Shown piece after piece: positions 9,530 through 17,268 of a DNA stretch of 64,000 bases. Under the pieces are notes generated by a model. It was not told the DNA's origin. It did no database searches and saw nothing but the letters and a program-made list of their open reading frames with translations. The position numbers and the translations under genes are program-made. This stretch comes from Mycolicibacterium sediminis. GTDB lineage: Bacteria > Actinomycetota > Actinomycetes > Mycobacteriales > Mycobacteriaceae. The stretch is from the NCBI RefSeq assembly GCF_010731735.1, contig NZ_AP022588.1:3658001-3722000 (forward strand), in the 5' to 3' direction. The number at the start of each line of letters is the position of its first letter. The first letter of the stretch is position 1.

Positions 9530-10114
9530 GTGCCGGGCCAGTCTGAGAGCAAACCAGTGGTTCCGCACGTCAGCGTCGTCAACGTGGCGAACATGCTCAC
9601 CGGTCTGCGCATCGTCCTGGTGCCGGTGTTCCTCGTCGCACTGTTCGTCGGCGACGGACACGAAACGTTCTGGCGAGTGGTCGCTTTCATCGTCTTCACC
9701 GCCGCCGTCATCACCGACCGGCTCGACGGCGAGATCGCCCGCAGCTACGGCATGGTCACGGAATTCGGCAAGCTGGCCGACCCGATCGCCGACAAGGCGC
9801 TGATCGGCGCCGCTCTGATCGGTCTGTCGATGCTCGGCGACCTGCCGTGGTGGGTCACCGTGGTCATCCTGGCGCGCGAGGTCGCCGTCACGGTGCTGCG
9901 GCTGGCCGTCATCCGCCGCGGCGTCATCCCCGCGAGCCGAGGCGGCAAGCTCAAGACGCTCGTCCAGGCCGTCGCGATCGGTCTCTTCGTGCTGCCGCTG
10001 TCCGGCGCCTGGCTCGCCGCAGCGTGGGTCCTCATGATCGCGGCGGTCGTGCTGACTGTGCTCACCGGCCTGGACTACCTGCTGTCCGCGGTCAGGGGCG
10101 CCCGCGCGGTGTGA
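9530..10114 (+). CDS. pgsA3: CDP-alcohol phosphatidyltransferase, PgsA3 type
   Basis: This 194-residue integral membrane enzyme begins VPGQSESKPVVPHVSVVNVANMLTGLR. It carries the full CDP-alcohol phosphotransferase signature D-x2-D-G-x2-A-R-x8-G-x3-D-x3-D in TDRLDGEIARSYGMVTEFG followed by KLADPIADKA. Several hydrophobic helices follow. The family condenses a CDP-diacylglycerol with glycerol-3-phosphate or another alcohol at the inner membrane. In M. tuberculosis the orthologue Rv2746c is called PgsA3, annotated as a phosphatidylglycerophosphate synthase; the exact acceptor here cannot be read from sequence. It stands 96 bp before the clgR-psp envelope-stress operon, fitting a membrane-lipid role. 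Confidence 0.88.
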   Translation: MPGQSESKPVVPHVSVVNVANMLTGLRIVLVPVFLVALFVGDGHETFWRVVAFIVFTAAVITDRLDGEIARSYGMVTEFGKLADPIADKALIGAALIGLSMLGDLPWWVTVVILAREVAVTVLRLAVIRRGVIPASRGGKLKTLVQAVAIGLFVLPLSGAWLAAAWVLMIAAVVLTVLTGLDYLLSAVRGARAV

Positions 10115-10138
10115 CGTCGGATCCGTTCGGCCCCGCCG

Positions 10139-10165
10139 GGAACCAAATCGGCGCGCACGCGCGTT
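10139..10165 (+). promoter_or_regulatory. SigE-type promoter of clgR
   Basis: GGAAC at 10139-10143, a 19-nt gap, then GTT at 10163-10165. This matches the extracytoplasmic sigma-E consensus of mycobacteria (GGAAC-N18/19-GTT). The clgR operon of M. tuberculosis is known to be SigE-controlled. The leader to ATG 10211 would be about 35 nt. Confidence 0.7.
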
Positions 10166-10210
10166 TGACTAGGTGATGACCGCCGAGCGATTCAAGCCGA
10201 AGGAGCCCCG

Positions 10211-10537
10211 ATGACGGCATTGCTGCGTGAAGTGATCGGCGACGTGCTGCGTCAAGCCAGGACCGCTCAGGGGCGCACCCTGCGTGAGGTGTCCGATGAT
10301 GCCCGCGTCAGCCTCGGATACCTGTCCGAGGTGGAGCGCGGCCGCAAGGAGGCCTCGAGTGAACTGCTCGGCGCCATCTGCACCGCCCTCGAAGTGCCGC
10401 TGTCGCGCGTCCTGACCGATGCGGGCCGGGTCCTCGAGCGCGAGGAACGGCCGGTCGCAGCTGCCGCCGGCGCCGCCATCGTCGACGTCTCCACCAAGGT
10501 CGTCATCCCGCACGCCGTCACCATGGCCGTCGCCTAG
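10211..10537 (+). CDS. clgR: Transcriptional activator ClgR
   Basis: This 108-residue XRE-type regulator has its helix-turn-helix at [20 protein letters not shown] (residues about 22-41). ClgR activates the Clp protease genes and, in M. tuberculosis, its own psp operon under surface stress. The last residues (HAVTMAVA) are hydrophobic and alanine-ended; ClgR is a known Clp protease substrate, so a C-terminal degron is plausible but inferred. A purine-rich AAGGAG lies just before ATG 10211. It heads the clgR-pspA-pspM operon and has a SigE-type promoter at 10139-10165. Confidence 0.95.
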   Translation: MTALLREVIGDVLRQARTAQGRTLREVSDDARVSLGYLSEVERGRKEASSELLGAICTALEVPLSRVLTDAGRVLEREERPVAAAAGAAIVDVSTKVVIPHAVTMAVA

Positions 10538-10558
10538 CGCCGGACCGGTACGCGCGCG

Positions 10559-10587
10559 ACACCCCCGGAATTCAGCGGCAGGGGTGT
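10559..10587 (+). terminator. Possible attenuator hairpin between clgR and pspA
   Basis: A 7-bp inverted repeat (ACACCCC 10559-10565 and GGGGTGT 10581-10587) encloses 15 nt. It could reduce read-through from clgR to pspA. There is no T tract, so this is tentative. Confidence 0.25.
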
Positions 10588-10607
10588 GGTCGCCTGTGCG
10601 AAACCGA

Positions 10608-10613
10608 TAGGTT
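10608..10613 (+). promoter_or_regulatory. Possible internal -10 element upstream of pspA
   Basis: TAGGTT lies in the 159-bp gap between clgR and pspA, about 80 nt before ATG 10697. It matches TANNNT and could let pspA-pspM be transcribed apart from clgR. Confidence 0.35.
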
Positions 10614-10696
10614 GGCAGGTGACGCAGGCGCCCAGGCGACCCCTGACCGCGCAGGCACGAACGACAGACATCGACTCATAAGGCGGGAATGCACTC

Positions 10697-11509
10697 ATGG
10701 CCAATCCTTTCGTCAAGGGCTGGAAGTACCTCATGGCGCTGTTCAGCTCCAAGGTCGACGAGTACGCGGACCCGAAGGTGCAGATCCAGCAGGCCATCGA
10801 GGACGCACAGCGTCAGCACCAGGCCCTGACGCAGCAGGCCGCACAGGTCATCGGCAACCAGCGCCAGCTGGAGATGCGGCTGAACCGTCAGCTCGCCGAC
10901 ATCGAGAAGCTTCAGGTCAACGTCCGGCAGGCCCTCACGCTGGCCGATCAGGCCGCCTCGACGGGCGACGCGGCCAAGGCGACCGAGTACACCAACGCCG
11001 CCGAGGCGTTCGCCGCTCAGCTCGTCACCGCCGAGCAGAGCGTCGAGGACCTCAAGGGGCTGCACGACCAGGCCCTGCAGGCTGCCGGCCAGGCCAAGAA
11101 GGCCGTCGAGCAGAACGCGATGATGCTGCAGCAGAAGATCGCCGAGCGCAGCAAGCTGCTCAGCCAGCTCGAGCAGGCCAAGATGCAGGAGCAGGTCAGC
11201 GCCTCGCTGCAGTCCATGGGCGAGCTGTCCGCTCCGGGCACCACCCCCAGCCTCGACGAGGTGCGGCAGAAGATCGAACGTCGCTACGCCAACGCGATGG
11301 GCGCCGCCGAACTGGCGCAGAACTCGGTGCAGGGCCGGATGCAGGAAGTCCAGCAGGCCAGCGTCCAGATGGCGGGCCATTCCCGGCTCGAGCAGATCCG
11401 GGCGTCGATGCGCGGCGACTCGCTCGGCACCGGCACCTCCGCCACCAACCCGGCGACGCCGGCGGTCAACCCGCCCGCCTCGACGCCGGAAAACCCACTG
11501 TCGCAATAA
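10697..11509 (+). CDS. pspA: Phage shock protein A (35 kDa antigen family)
   Basis: This 270-residue PspA/IM30/Vipp1 family protein starts [34 protein letters not shown], the usual amphipathic N-terminal helix. A long alpha-helical coiled coil follows to about residue 215, rich in Gln, Glu and Lys with no proline. The last 50 residues are Pro/Thr/Ala-rich and probably disordered. PspA binds the inner membrane and limits damage from envelope stress; in mycobacteria it also interacts with ClgR. The gene follows clgR and precedes pspM by 22 bp. Confidence 0.95.
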   Translation: MANPFVKGWKYLMALFSSKVDEYADPKVQIQQAIEDAQRQHQALTQQAAQVIGNQRQLEMRLNRQLADIEKLQVNVRQALTLADQAASTGDAAKATEYTNAAEAFAAQLVTAEQSVEDLKGLHDQALQAAGQAKKAVEQNAMMLQQKIAERSKLLSQLEQAKMQEQVSASLQSMGELSAPGTTPSLDEVRQKIERRYANAMGAAELAQNSVQGRMQEVQQASVQMAGHSRLEQIRASMRGDSLGTGTSATNPATPAVNPPASTPENPLSQ

Positions 11510-11531
11510 GTCTCGCGAAGGATCCGACGCC

Positions 11532-12338
11532 ATGCCGAACGCTCGAAGCCGTACCTGGACCACGCTTCTGCAGCGCGGCGTGGACACCGCCGCGGAGTGG
11601 TCGGACGTGGCGGCACAGCGCCTCGGCGCTGCGGCGGACCCGCGCGCCAAGATGCTCCGCAAGAGGCGCTGGGCGTTGCGGGCGGGCGTGTTCTTCGCGT
11701 TCGCGACGGCCTTCTGGGTGGCGGTGACGCTCGTGCTGGCCTCGTGGAGCACGCCGGCGTGGGCGCTGCTGATCCCGAGTCCCATCGCGGTCGGCGCCGC
11801 CTTCCTGGCGACGCTGGCGTTCGCCCGCTACCGCTGGCTGAAGCGGGCGCCGCTACCCGCCGAGCGCCCGTCCCGCCGCCTCCCGCAGTGGGGGTCGGCG
11901 GCTCGGCAGCCGATGGCCACGCTCGCATCCGCCGAGCGCGGGTTGTTCTCGCTGCTGGGCGTGATGGAGCGGGGCCGCATGGTGCCGGCCGACGAGGTGC
12001 GCGAGATCACCGAGGCGGCCAACCAGACGTCCGCGGCGATGGCCGCGACCGCCAGGGAGGTCGTGTCCATGGAGCGTGCCATCGCGGCGTCCCCGCAGGC
12101 GCGGGCCCACCTGACCCCCACGATTCGCGCCTTCACCGGCCAGCTGCACGCCGGCGCCGCTCAGTACGAGGAGATGGTCACGGCCGCAGCGCGATTGGTG
12201 TCGGCCGCCAACAGCGGGTCGATGTCGACGTCGGCGATGTCGGCCGACCGCTACCGTCGTGAACTCGTGTCGGCGACCGATCGGCTCGCCGGGTGGGCGC
12301 ACGCCTTCGACGAACTCGGCCACCTGCGCGGCGCCTGA
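11532..12338 (+). CDS. pspM: Phage shock membrane protein PspM (Rv2743c family)
   Basis: The protein has 268 residues. After a basic N-terminus (about 45 residues) two adjacent hydrophobic helices, WALRAGVFFAFATAFWVAVTLVL (about 47-70) and LLIPSPIAVGAAFLATLAF (about 79-97), form a hairpin. A long cytoplasmic helical domain follows with many Ala, Glu and Ser. This layout and the position after pspA match the actinobacterial PspM, a membrane partner that links PspA to the bilayer. In M. tuberculosis a fourth gene, pspN, follows; here the next gene is on the opposite strand with a 1-nt gap, so the operon ends at pspM. Confidence 0.88.
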   Translation: MPNARSRTWTTLLQRGVDTAAEWSDVAAQRLGAAADPRAKMLRKRRWALRAGVFFAFATAFWVAVTLVLASWSTPAWALLIPSPIAVGAAFLATLAFARYRWLKRAPLPAERPSRRLPQWGSAARQPMATLASAERGLFSLLGVMERGRMVPADEVREITEAANQTSAAMAATAREVVSMERAIAASPQARAHLTPTIRAFTGQLHAGAAQYEEMVTAAARLVSAANSGSMSTSAMSADRYRRELVSATDRLAGWAHAFDELGHLRGA

Positions 12339-12339
12339 G

Positions 12340-12795
12340 TCACATGCGCGGACGCAGTGCCGGGACGGCGATCCCGGCGAGGCCCCGCAGGAACGACTTC
12401 GTGAAGTCGAAGAAGTCGAAGTAGTCCCGCCACAGCGTGATCTCGCCGTCGCGGATCTCGAAGACGCCGCACACCCAGAACTGCATGCGCAGCGGACCCA
12501 GCACCAGTGCGTCGGTCCGCTCGTTGAGGACGGTGGAACCCTCGGCGACGTTGCGGTGGAACTTCACCTCGAACGCCATCCTGCCCTCCATGCCGCTCAG
12601 CAGCTTCACGACGCGGGCGCGGCCGTGGATCGTCGGGAGGCCGACGTTCTGGTAGGCGACGTCGTCGGCCAGCAGGGCGTCGGCCGTCTCGAAGTCCTGG
12701 TCGGACAGGGCGAAGAGGAACCTCTCCACGATGCGTGCGTTGGTGGCGTTGGTCGCGCCGGTCCCGTTGGCTGAAGCCGATGTCTGCTCGGTCAT
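12340..12795 (-). CDS. ephG: Limonene-1,2-epoxide hydrolase family protein (EphG)
   Basis: This 151-residue protein of the small cone-shaped SnoaL-like fold contains NARIVERFLFALSDQDFETAD, ADDVAYQNVGLPTIHGR and the characteristic EIRDGEITLWRDYFDFFDF near the C-terminus, where the limonene-epoxide hydrolase active-site Asp residues sit. The orthologue Rv2740 is an epoxide hydrolase with an open pocket, possibly for fatty or steroid epoxides. ATG 12795 is selected over longer frames because TACTGT lies 7 nt upstream. Confidence 0.88.
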   Translation of the reverse strand: MTEQTSASANGTGATNATNARIVERFLFALSDQDFETADALLADDVAYQNVGLPTIHGRARVVKLLSGMEGRMAFEVKFHRNVAEGSTVLNERTDALVLGPLRMQFWVCGVFEIRDGEITLWRDYFDFFDFTKSFLRGLAGIAVPALRPRM

Positions 12796-12802
12796 GGGAA
12801 GA

Positions 12803-12808
12803 ACAGTA
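12803..12808 (-). promoter_or_regulatory. -10 element of leaderless promoter for ephG
   Basis: The minus strand reads TACTGT, 7 nt before ATG 12795. Confidence 0.55.
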
Positions 12809-12836
12809 GTCACCAGGGCTGTGACAGGGTAGGCCG

Positions 12837-14009
12837 ATGCACGTCGCGGTCGTGGCCGGTCCCGATCCGGGACATGCGTTCCCGGCCATCGCGCTGTGCC
12901 TGCGATTCCTCGCCGCGGGCGACCACCCCACGTTGCTGACCGGCAGGAAGTGGCTGGAGACGGCACGCTCGGCGGGCGTCGACGCCGTCGAACTCGCCGG
13001 GCTGGACGCGACCGACTCCGACGACGACACCGATGCGGGAGCCAAGATCCACCGCCGCGCCGCCACGATGGCGGCGCTCAACGAGCCGCTGCTGCGCGAC
13101 CTCGCACCCGACCTGATCGTCTCCGACGTCATCACGGCCTGCGGCGGGATGGCGGCGGAGTTGATCGGCCTGCCCTGGGTGGAGCTGAGCCCCCATCCGC
13201 TGTACCGACCGTCGCGGGGACTGCCGCCGATCGGCAGCGGTCTGGCGCCCGGGACCGGCGTACGGGGCCGCCTCCGCGACGCCGTCATGCGCCGGCTGTC
13301 GGCGAGATCGGTCCGTCAGGGCCAGGAACAGCGCAGCACCGCGCGCGTCGGCATCGGGCTGCCCACCCGCGATCCGGGTCCGGCGCGACGGCTGATCGCC
13401 ACGCTGCCCGCCCTGGAGGTGGACCGGCCGGACTGGCCCGCCGAGGCTGTCGTGGTCGGACCCCTGCACTTCGAGCCGACCGACGCGGTCCTCGACGTCC
13501 CCGCCGGCGATGGACCGGTGGTGCTGGTCGCACCGTCCACCGCGACGACCGGGACCGAGGGACTCGCGGAGTTGGCGCTGCGGACGCTGGTCCCGGGCCG
13601 GACGCTGCCCGTGGGAGCGCGGGTGGTGGTGTCCCGGCTGGGAGGCGCCGACGTTGAGGTGCCACCGTGGGCCGCGGTGGGGCTGGGCAGGCAGGACGAA
13701 CTGCTGCGTCACGCGGATCTGGTGGTCTGCGGCGGCGGACACGGCATGGTGGCCAAGACGCTGCTGGCGGGCGTCCCGATGGTCGTCGTGCCCGGTGGGG
13801 GAGACCAGTGGGAAATCGCCAATCGCGTTGTGCGCCAGGGTAGTGCGGAGTTGATCCGGCCGCTGCGCGAGGAGGCCCTGGTGGCCGCGGTGCGCGACGT
13901 GCTGGCCGATCCGCGCTACCGGGACGCCGCGCGGCGCGCCGGAGCCGACGCCCACGCGGTCGACGATCCGGTACGGGTGTGCCACGACGCCCTCGGATCC
14001 GCTCGGTAG
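12837..14009 (+). CDS. Glycosyltransferase of the GT1/GT-B (UDP-glucuronosyl/MGT-like) class
   Basis: The protein has 390 residues. The N-terminal domain starts MHVAVVAGPDPGHAFPAIAL, the glycine-histidine loop of GT1 enzymes, and contains LIVSDVITACGGMAAELIG. The C-terminal domain has the donor-binding segment VCGGGHGMVAKTLLAGVPMV followed by VPGGGDQWEIANRV, where the His and the DQ pair contact the nucleotide sugar. The family usually attaches a sugar to a small hydrophobic acceptor; the acceptor is not known for the mycobacterial Rv2739c family. It is divergent from ephG by 41 bp, and its TAG stop forms part of the next gene's -10 element. Confidence 0.85.
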   Translation: MHVAVVAGPDPGHAFPAIALCLRFLAAGDHPTLLTGRKWLETARSAGVDAVELAGLDATDSDDDTDAGAKIHRRAATMAALNEPLLRDLAPDLIVSDVITACGGMAAELIGLPWVELSPHPLYRPSRGLPPIGSGLAPGTGVRGRLRDAVMRRLSARSVRQGQEQRSTARVGIGLPTRDPGPARRLIATLPALEVDRPDWPAEAVVVGPLHFEPTDAVLDVPAGDGPVVLVAPSTATTGTEGLAELALRTLVPGRTLPVGARVVVSRLGGADVEVPPWAAVGLGRQDELLRHADLVVCGGGHGMVAKTLLAGVPMVVVPGGGDQWEIANRVVRQGSAELIRPLREEALVAAVRDVLADPRYRDAARRAGADAHAVDDPVRVCHDALGSAR

Positions 14010-14012
14010 GTT
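14007..14012 (+). promoter_or_regulatory. -10 element of the DUF3046 gene, overlapping the stop codon of the preceding gene
   Basis: TAGGTT begins with the TAG stop (14007-14009) of the glycosyltransferase gene and is followed by 6 nt and GTG 14019, giving a leaderless layout. Confidence 0.55.
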
Positions 14013-14018
14013 GGTCGC

Positions 14019-14213
14019 GTGCGATTGACGGAATTCCACGAGCTGGTCTACGAACGGTTCGGTGAGATGCGAGGCGCCTCGCTGCTCGTCGACCACGTGC
14101 TGAGCGCGTTGGACGGGCGCACGCCCGCCCAGGCCATCGAGGCCGGCGTCGACCCGCGCGACGTCTGGCGCGCGCTGTGCGCGGACTTCGACGTGCCGCG
14201 CGACCAGTGGTGA
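14019..14213 (+). CDS. DUF3046 domain-containing small protein
   Basis: This 64-residue acidic protein begins VRLTEFHELVYERFGEMRG and ends VWRALCADFDVPRDQW, the conserved ends of DUF3046. It has no known function. It is conserved next to recA in actinobacteria (Rv2738c in M. tuberculosis). The same domain forms the C-terminus of PspN, which is missing from the psp operon in this window. GTG 14019 is preceded by a -10 hexamer. Confidence 0.88.
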   Translation: MRLTEFHELVYERFGEMRGASLLVDHVLSALDGRTPAQAIEAGVDPRDVWRALCADFDVPRDQW

Positions 14214-14262
14214 CGGCCGTCGCGAACTGACGTCGGCGGGTCCGACGGCGTGTCCACTTGTA

Positions 14263-14285
14263 TCGAACACGTGTTCGTCTACTGT
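14263..14285 (+). promoter_or_regulatory. SOS (LexA) box and -10 element of recA promoter
   Basis: TCGAAC-ACGT-GTTCGT at 14263-14278 matches the mycobacterial LexA operator TCGAAC-N4-GTTCGA with one difference. TACTGT at 14280-14285 directly follows as -10, so bound LexA would cover this promoter. A 10-bp palindrome CGTTCGAACG at 14292-14301 lies at or just past the start of transcription. Confidence 0.85.
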
Positions 14286-14307
14286 GGTGATCGTTCGAAC
14301 GCGGGAC

Positions 14308-14330
14308 TTGTCGGTGGCCTCCTCTAACGT
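14308..14330 (+). promoter_or_regulatory. LexA-independent DNA-damage promoter of recA (RecA-NDp / PafBC motif)
   Basis: TTGTCGGTG at 14308-14316, then exactly 8 nt, then TAACGT at 14325-14330. This fully matches the RecA-NDp consensus tTGTCRgtg-N8-TAnnnT, which in mycobacteria depends on PafBC. It gives recA a second damage-inducible start point, with about 47 nt of leader. Confidence 0.85.
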
Positions 14331-14383
14331 CGCGGCCAACCGATCGGAAACCGATCGAGAACCCACCAGGACGGAGACACACC

Positions 14384-15433
14384 ATGCCGCAAGCACCGGA
14401 TCGCGAGAAGGCCCTAGAGCTGGCCCTCGCACAGATCGAGAAGAGTCACGGCAAGGGCTCGGTGATGCGCCTCGGCGAGGAGGTGCGCCAACCGATCTCG
14501 GTCATCCCGACCGGATCGATCGCCCTCGACGTCGCCCTCGGCATCGGCGGTCTGCCCCGCGGCCGCGTCGTCGAGATCTACGGCCCGGAGTCGTCGGGCA
14601 AGACCACCGTCGCCCTGCACGCCGTGGCCAACGCCCAGGCCGCGGGCGGCATCGCGGCGTTCATCGACGCCGAGCACGCGCTCGACCCCGACTACGCCAA
14701 GAAGCTGGGCGTCGACACCGACTCCCTGCTGGTCAGCCAGCCGGACACCGGTGAGCAGGCGCTGGAGATCGCCGACATGCTGATCCGGTCCGGCGCGCTC
14801 GACATCCTGGTCATCGACTCGGTGGCCGCACTCGTGCCCCGCGCCGAGATCGAGGGCGAGATGGGCGACAGCCACGTCGGTCTGCAGGCCCGCCTGATGA
14901 GCCAGGCGCTGCGCAAGATCACCGGCGCCCTGAGCAACTCGAACACGACGGCGATCTTCATCAACCAGCTGCGCGAGAAGATCGGCGTGATGTTCGGTTC
15001 GCCCGAGACCACCACGGGCGGCAAGGCGTTGAAGTTCTACGCCTCGGTGCGCCTCGACGTGCGTCGCATCGAGACCCTCAAGGACGGCACCGATGCGGTC
15101 GGCAACCGGACGCGCTGCAAGATCGTCAAGAACAAGATGGCGCCGCCGTTCAAGCAGGCCGAATTCGACATCCTGTACGGCAAGGGCATCTCGAAGGAGG
15201 GCTCGCTCATCGACATGGGTGTCGAGCATGGCTTCGTCCGCAAGTCCGGCTCCTGGTTCACCTACGAGGGCGAGCAGCTGGGGCAGGGCAAGGAGAACGC
15301 CCGCAACTTCTTGATGGAGAACCCCGAGACCGCCGCGGAGATCGAGAAGAAGATCAAGGAGAAGCTCGGCATCGGTGCCGTGTTGACCAACGACGCTTCC
15401 GATGACGTCCTTCCCGCTCCCGTCGACTTCTGA
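14384..15433 (+). CDS. recA: Recombinase RecA
   Basis: The 349-residue protein is full length and uninterrupted. Walker A is [20 protein letters not shown] (about residues 66-85), Walker B is [17 protein letters not shown], and the L1/L2 DNA loops include [20 protein letters not shown] and [19 protein letters not shown]. RecA forms filaments on single-stranded DNA for recombination, and its co-protease activity makes LexA cut itself. Unlike M. tuberculosis recA, there is no intein. A GGACGGAG ribosome-binding site precedes ATG 14384. Two promoters, one SOS and one PafBC-type, lie upstream, and recX overlaps its 3' end. Confidence 0.99.
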   Translation: MPQAPDREKALELALAQIEKSHGKGSVMRLGEEVRQPISVIPTGSIALDVALGIGGLPRGRVVEIYGPESSGKTTVALHAVANAQAAGGIAAFIDAEHALDPDYAKKLGVDTDSLLVSQPDTGEQALEIADMLIRSGALDILVIDSVAALVPRAEIEGEMGDSHVGLQARLMSQALRKITGALSNSNTTAIFINQLREKIGVMFGSPETTTGGKALKFYASVRLDVRRIETLKDGTDAVGNRTRCKIVKNKMAPPFKQAEFDILYGKGISKEGSLIDMGVEHGFVRKSGSWFTYEGEQLGQGKENARNFLMENPETAAEIEKKIKEKLGIGAVLTNDASDDVLPAPVDF

Positions 15434-15938
15434 TCCGGCGGACTCTCCGTCGCGCGACGAGCAGGCGCGGGCGATCTGCCTGCGCCTGCTCACCGTGCGG
15501 GCGCGCACCCGGGCCGAACTGGCGACCAAGCTCGCCACCCGCGGCTTCGCCGAGGAGGAGATCGCCCGTTCGCTCGACCGGCTCACCGACGTCGGGCTGA
15601 TCGACGACGAGGACTTCGCCGAGCAGTGGGTGCGTTCCCGACAGGTCAACGCGGGCAAGGGAAGACGCGCCCTGGCTGCCGAATTGCGCACCAAGGGCGT
15701 CGACAAGGAGATCATCGAGGACGCCCTGTCGGGGATCGACGCCGACACCGAACGCACGCGTGCCGAGCAGTTGGTCGCCGACCGGCTCCGGCGCGAGAAG
15801 TTCGACGACGACGCGGCCGAGGCCAAGGTGATGCGGCGGCTGGTCGGGATGCTCGCGCGGCGCGGCTACGGGCAGTCGATGGCGCTCGACGTCGTCAAGG
15901 TCGCCCTGGCCGGCGAGCGCGAGCGGCGCCGGGTGTAG
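15402..15938 (+). CDS. recX: Regulatory protein RecX
   Basis: This 178-residue helical protein has three repeated RecX modules, for example [40 protein letters not shown] and [20 protein letters not shown]. RecX binds RecA filaments and limits ATPase and strand-exchange activity. The ATG at 15402 overlaps recA by 32 bp, an overlap similar in size to that of M. tuberculosis, so expression follows recA and shares its damage promoters. Confidence 0.95.
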   Translation: MTSFPLPSTSDPADSPSRDEQARAICLRLLTVRARTRAELATKLATRGFAEEEIARSLDRLTDVGLIDDEDFAEQWVRSRQVNAGKGRRALAAELRTKGVDKEIIEDALSGIDADTERTRAEQLVADRLRREKFDDDAAEAKVMRRLVGMLARRGYGQSMALDVVKVALAGERERRRV

Positions 15939-16007
15939 TCGCCCGGGTCAGTCGGCGGCGCAGTCGGTGTGAGGACCATCGCGCTGACTGGGATCGACGC
16001 TGCTTTC

Positions 16008-16388
16008 TCAGAGTGGGTCCAGGCGTGTCCGGAGCAGGCAGAACTCGTTCCCCTCGGGATCAGCCAATACGAACCAGCTCTCCTTACCCGTCTGGCCGAT
16101 GTCGGCCGGGCGCGCCCCAAGGGCCAGAAGGCGTTCAAGTTCGGCTTCCTGGCTACAGTCCGTGGCGTTGACGTCGATGTGTAGCCGGGACTTGCCCTTT
16201 TCCGGTTCGTCCCGGCGGCTAAGGATGATCGTTGGCTGTGGGCCACCGAACCCTTCGCGCGGCCCGATTTCCACGGTGCCGTCATCCTCGCGACCAAGCA
16301 CAACGAAGTCCAAGACCTCGCACCAGAACTTCGCGAGCACCTCGGGGTTGCGGCACCCAAGCACGAGTTCGCTGATACGGCATGCCAT
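16008..16388 (-). CDS. VOC family (glyoxalase-like) protein
   Basis: The protein has 126 residues starting MACRISELVLGCRNPEVLAKFW at ATG 16388. The two beta-alpha-beta-beta-beta modules of the VOC fold are visible, ending LADPEGNEFCLLRTRL, the common C-terminal motif. Metal-ligand candidates are the His of RLHIDVNATD and the Glu of EGNEF. VOC members act as glyoxalases, dioxygenases or drug-binding proteins; the substrate is unknown. The gene and its divergent GNAT neighbour have a visibly lower GC content than surrounding core genes and are absent from this place in M. tuberculosis, which suggests acquisition. Confidence 0.8.
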   Translation of the reverse strand: MACRISELVLGCRNPEVLAKFWCEVLDFVVLGREDDGTVEIGPREGFGGPQPTIILSRRDEPEKGKSRLHIDVNATDCSQEAELERLLALGARPADIGQTGKESWFVLADPEGNEFCLLRTRLDPL

Positions 16389-16600
16389 TAAGACACCTAC
16401 TCTCAGTCGTGAAACCCTCGTGGGGAGCAACGACTTTGAACGCCATGGAGCCCACCGTTCGAGGACAAGCCCGGAATGTTACTGGGCGAGATTGCGCTGT
16501 GCGCGCGATTTCTTTCACGGGCCACCGTAGTGGGGTGCTTCAGCGCGGAGTGCAGCTGTTCCTGCACACCGTAATTTGATCCAATAGTCCTGCCAACTAC

Positions 16601-16606
16601 TAGATT
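16601..16606 (+). promoter_or_regulatory. -10 element of leaderless promoter for the GNAT gene
   Basis: TAGATT is followed by 7 nt and ATG 16614. The 225-bp gap between the VOC and GNAT genes is otherwise without a recognisable feature. Confidence 0.5.
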
Positions 16607-16613
16607 TCGGAGC

Positions 16614-17096
16614 ATGCCTGACGTGACTATTCGGGCAGCGCGCGCCGACGAACACCGAGAAATCTCGGAACTCGCATTGCGCTCGAAGAGTTACTGGGGC
16701 TACAGCGAAGAGTTCCTCGATGCCTGCCGCGAGGAACTCACTTTCGATGCCGAGGCGTGCGCGTCGGGTATGGCGTGGGTGGCCCTGGACGGTCCCGCGA
16801 TCGTCGGCGTCAGCGTCATCGAGGGTGCGCCTCCCATCGGGGAACTCGCGGGTCTCTTCGTCGATCTGCCAGCGATCGGCACCGGGTGTGGCCGGATGCT
16901 CTTGACCCACACCTTGCGCGCTGCACGAGAGTTCGGCTTCGTGGAGCTAGTACTGGACGCGGACCCAGGCGCTGAACTCTTCTACACGCGCTTTGGTGCA
17001 GAGCGAATCGGCACCTCACCCAGCGGCGTGCTTCCCGGGCGAGTGCTGCCGCACATGAAGTTCGTCTTGGACCAATCGTCGACTCCCGGGTTGTGA
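16614..17096 (+). CDS. GNAT family N-acetyltransferase
   Basis: The protein has 160 residues, MPDVTIRAARADEHREISELAL onward. The acetyl-CoA site is GLFVDLPAIGTGCGRMLLTH, with a degenerate Q/RxxGxG loop (GTGCGR). The C-terminal motif B region is VLDADPGAELFYTRFGAERIG. This resembles acyltransferases for small amines or antibiotics, but no substrate can be assigned. It is transcribed away from the VOC gene; the pair looks like a small accessory detoxification or resistance module. Confidence 0.8.
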   Translation: MPDVTIRAARADEHREISELALRSKSYWGYSEEFLDACREELTFDAEACASGMAWVALDGPAIVGVSVIEGAPPIGELAGLFVDLPAIGTGCGRMLLTHTLRAAREFGFVELVLDADPGAELFYTRFGAERIGTSPSGVLPGRVLPHMKFVLDQSSTPGL

Positions 17097-17112
17097 CCCT
17101 GCCGCGGCTTGA

Positions 17113-17268
17113 CACCGATCAACGAGAGTCTCTGTTCGTTTCCCCGACGTCCACTCCGACGGCGACAATGACTCTAGTGACGTCGCGTTGACGGTCTACA
17201 CCGCCGACCCGGATTCGGCTGCGGCGGAGCGAATGACCGCATTAGCGCGCCACGCGGGCCTGGGCTGA
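17113..17268 (+). pseudogene. Possible C-terminal gene remnant
   Basis: In the frame ending at TGA 17266-17268 the DNA encodes about 50 residues of protein-like sequence (for example ALTVYTADPDSAAAERMTAL) with no start codon or ribosome-binding site. An in-frame stop (17110-17112) lies just upstream. It may be the tail of a gene lost at the edge of the accessory segment, or chance coding in GC-rich DNA. I could not recognise a family. Confidence 0.25.

Noticed and set aside
12826..12836. TAGGCC upstream of the glycosyltransferase as a leaderless -10
   Set aside because: It lacks the T at the sixth position and the spacing is only a few bases, so I do not call it.
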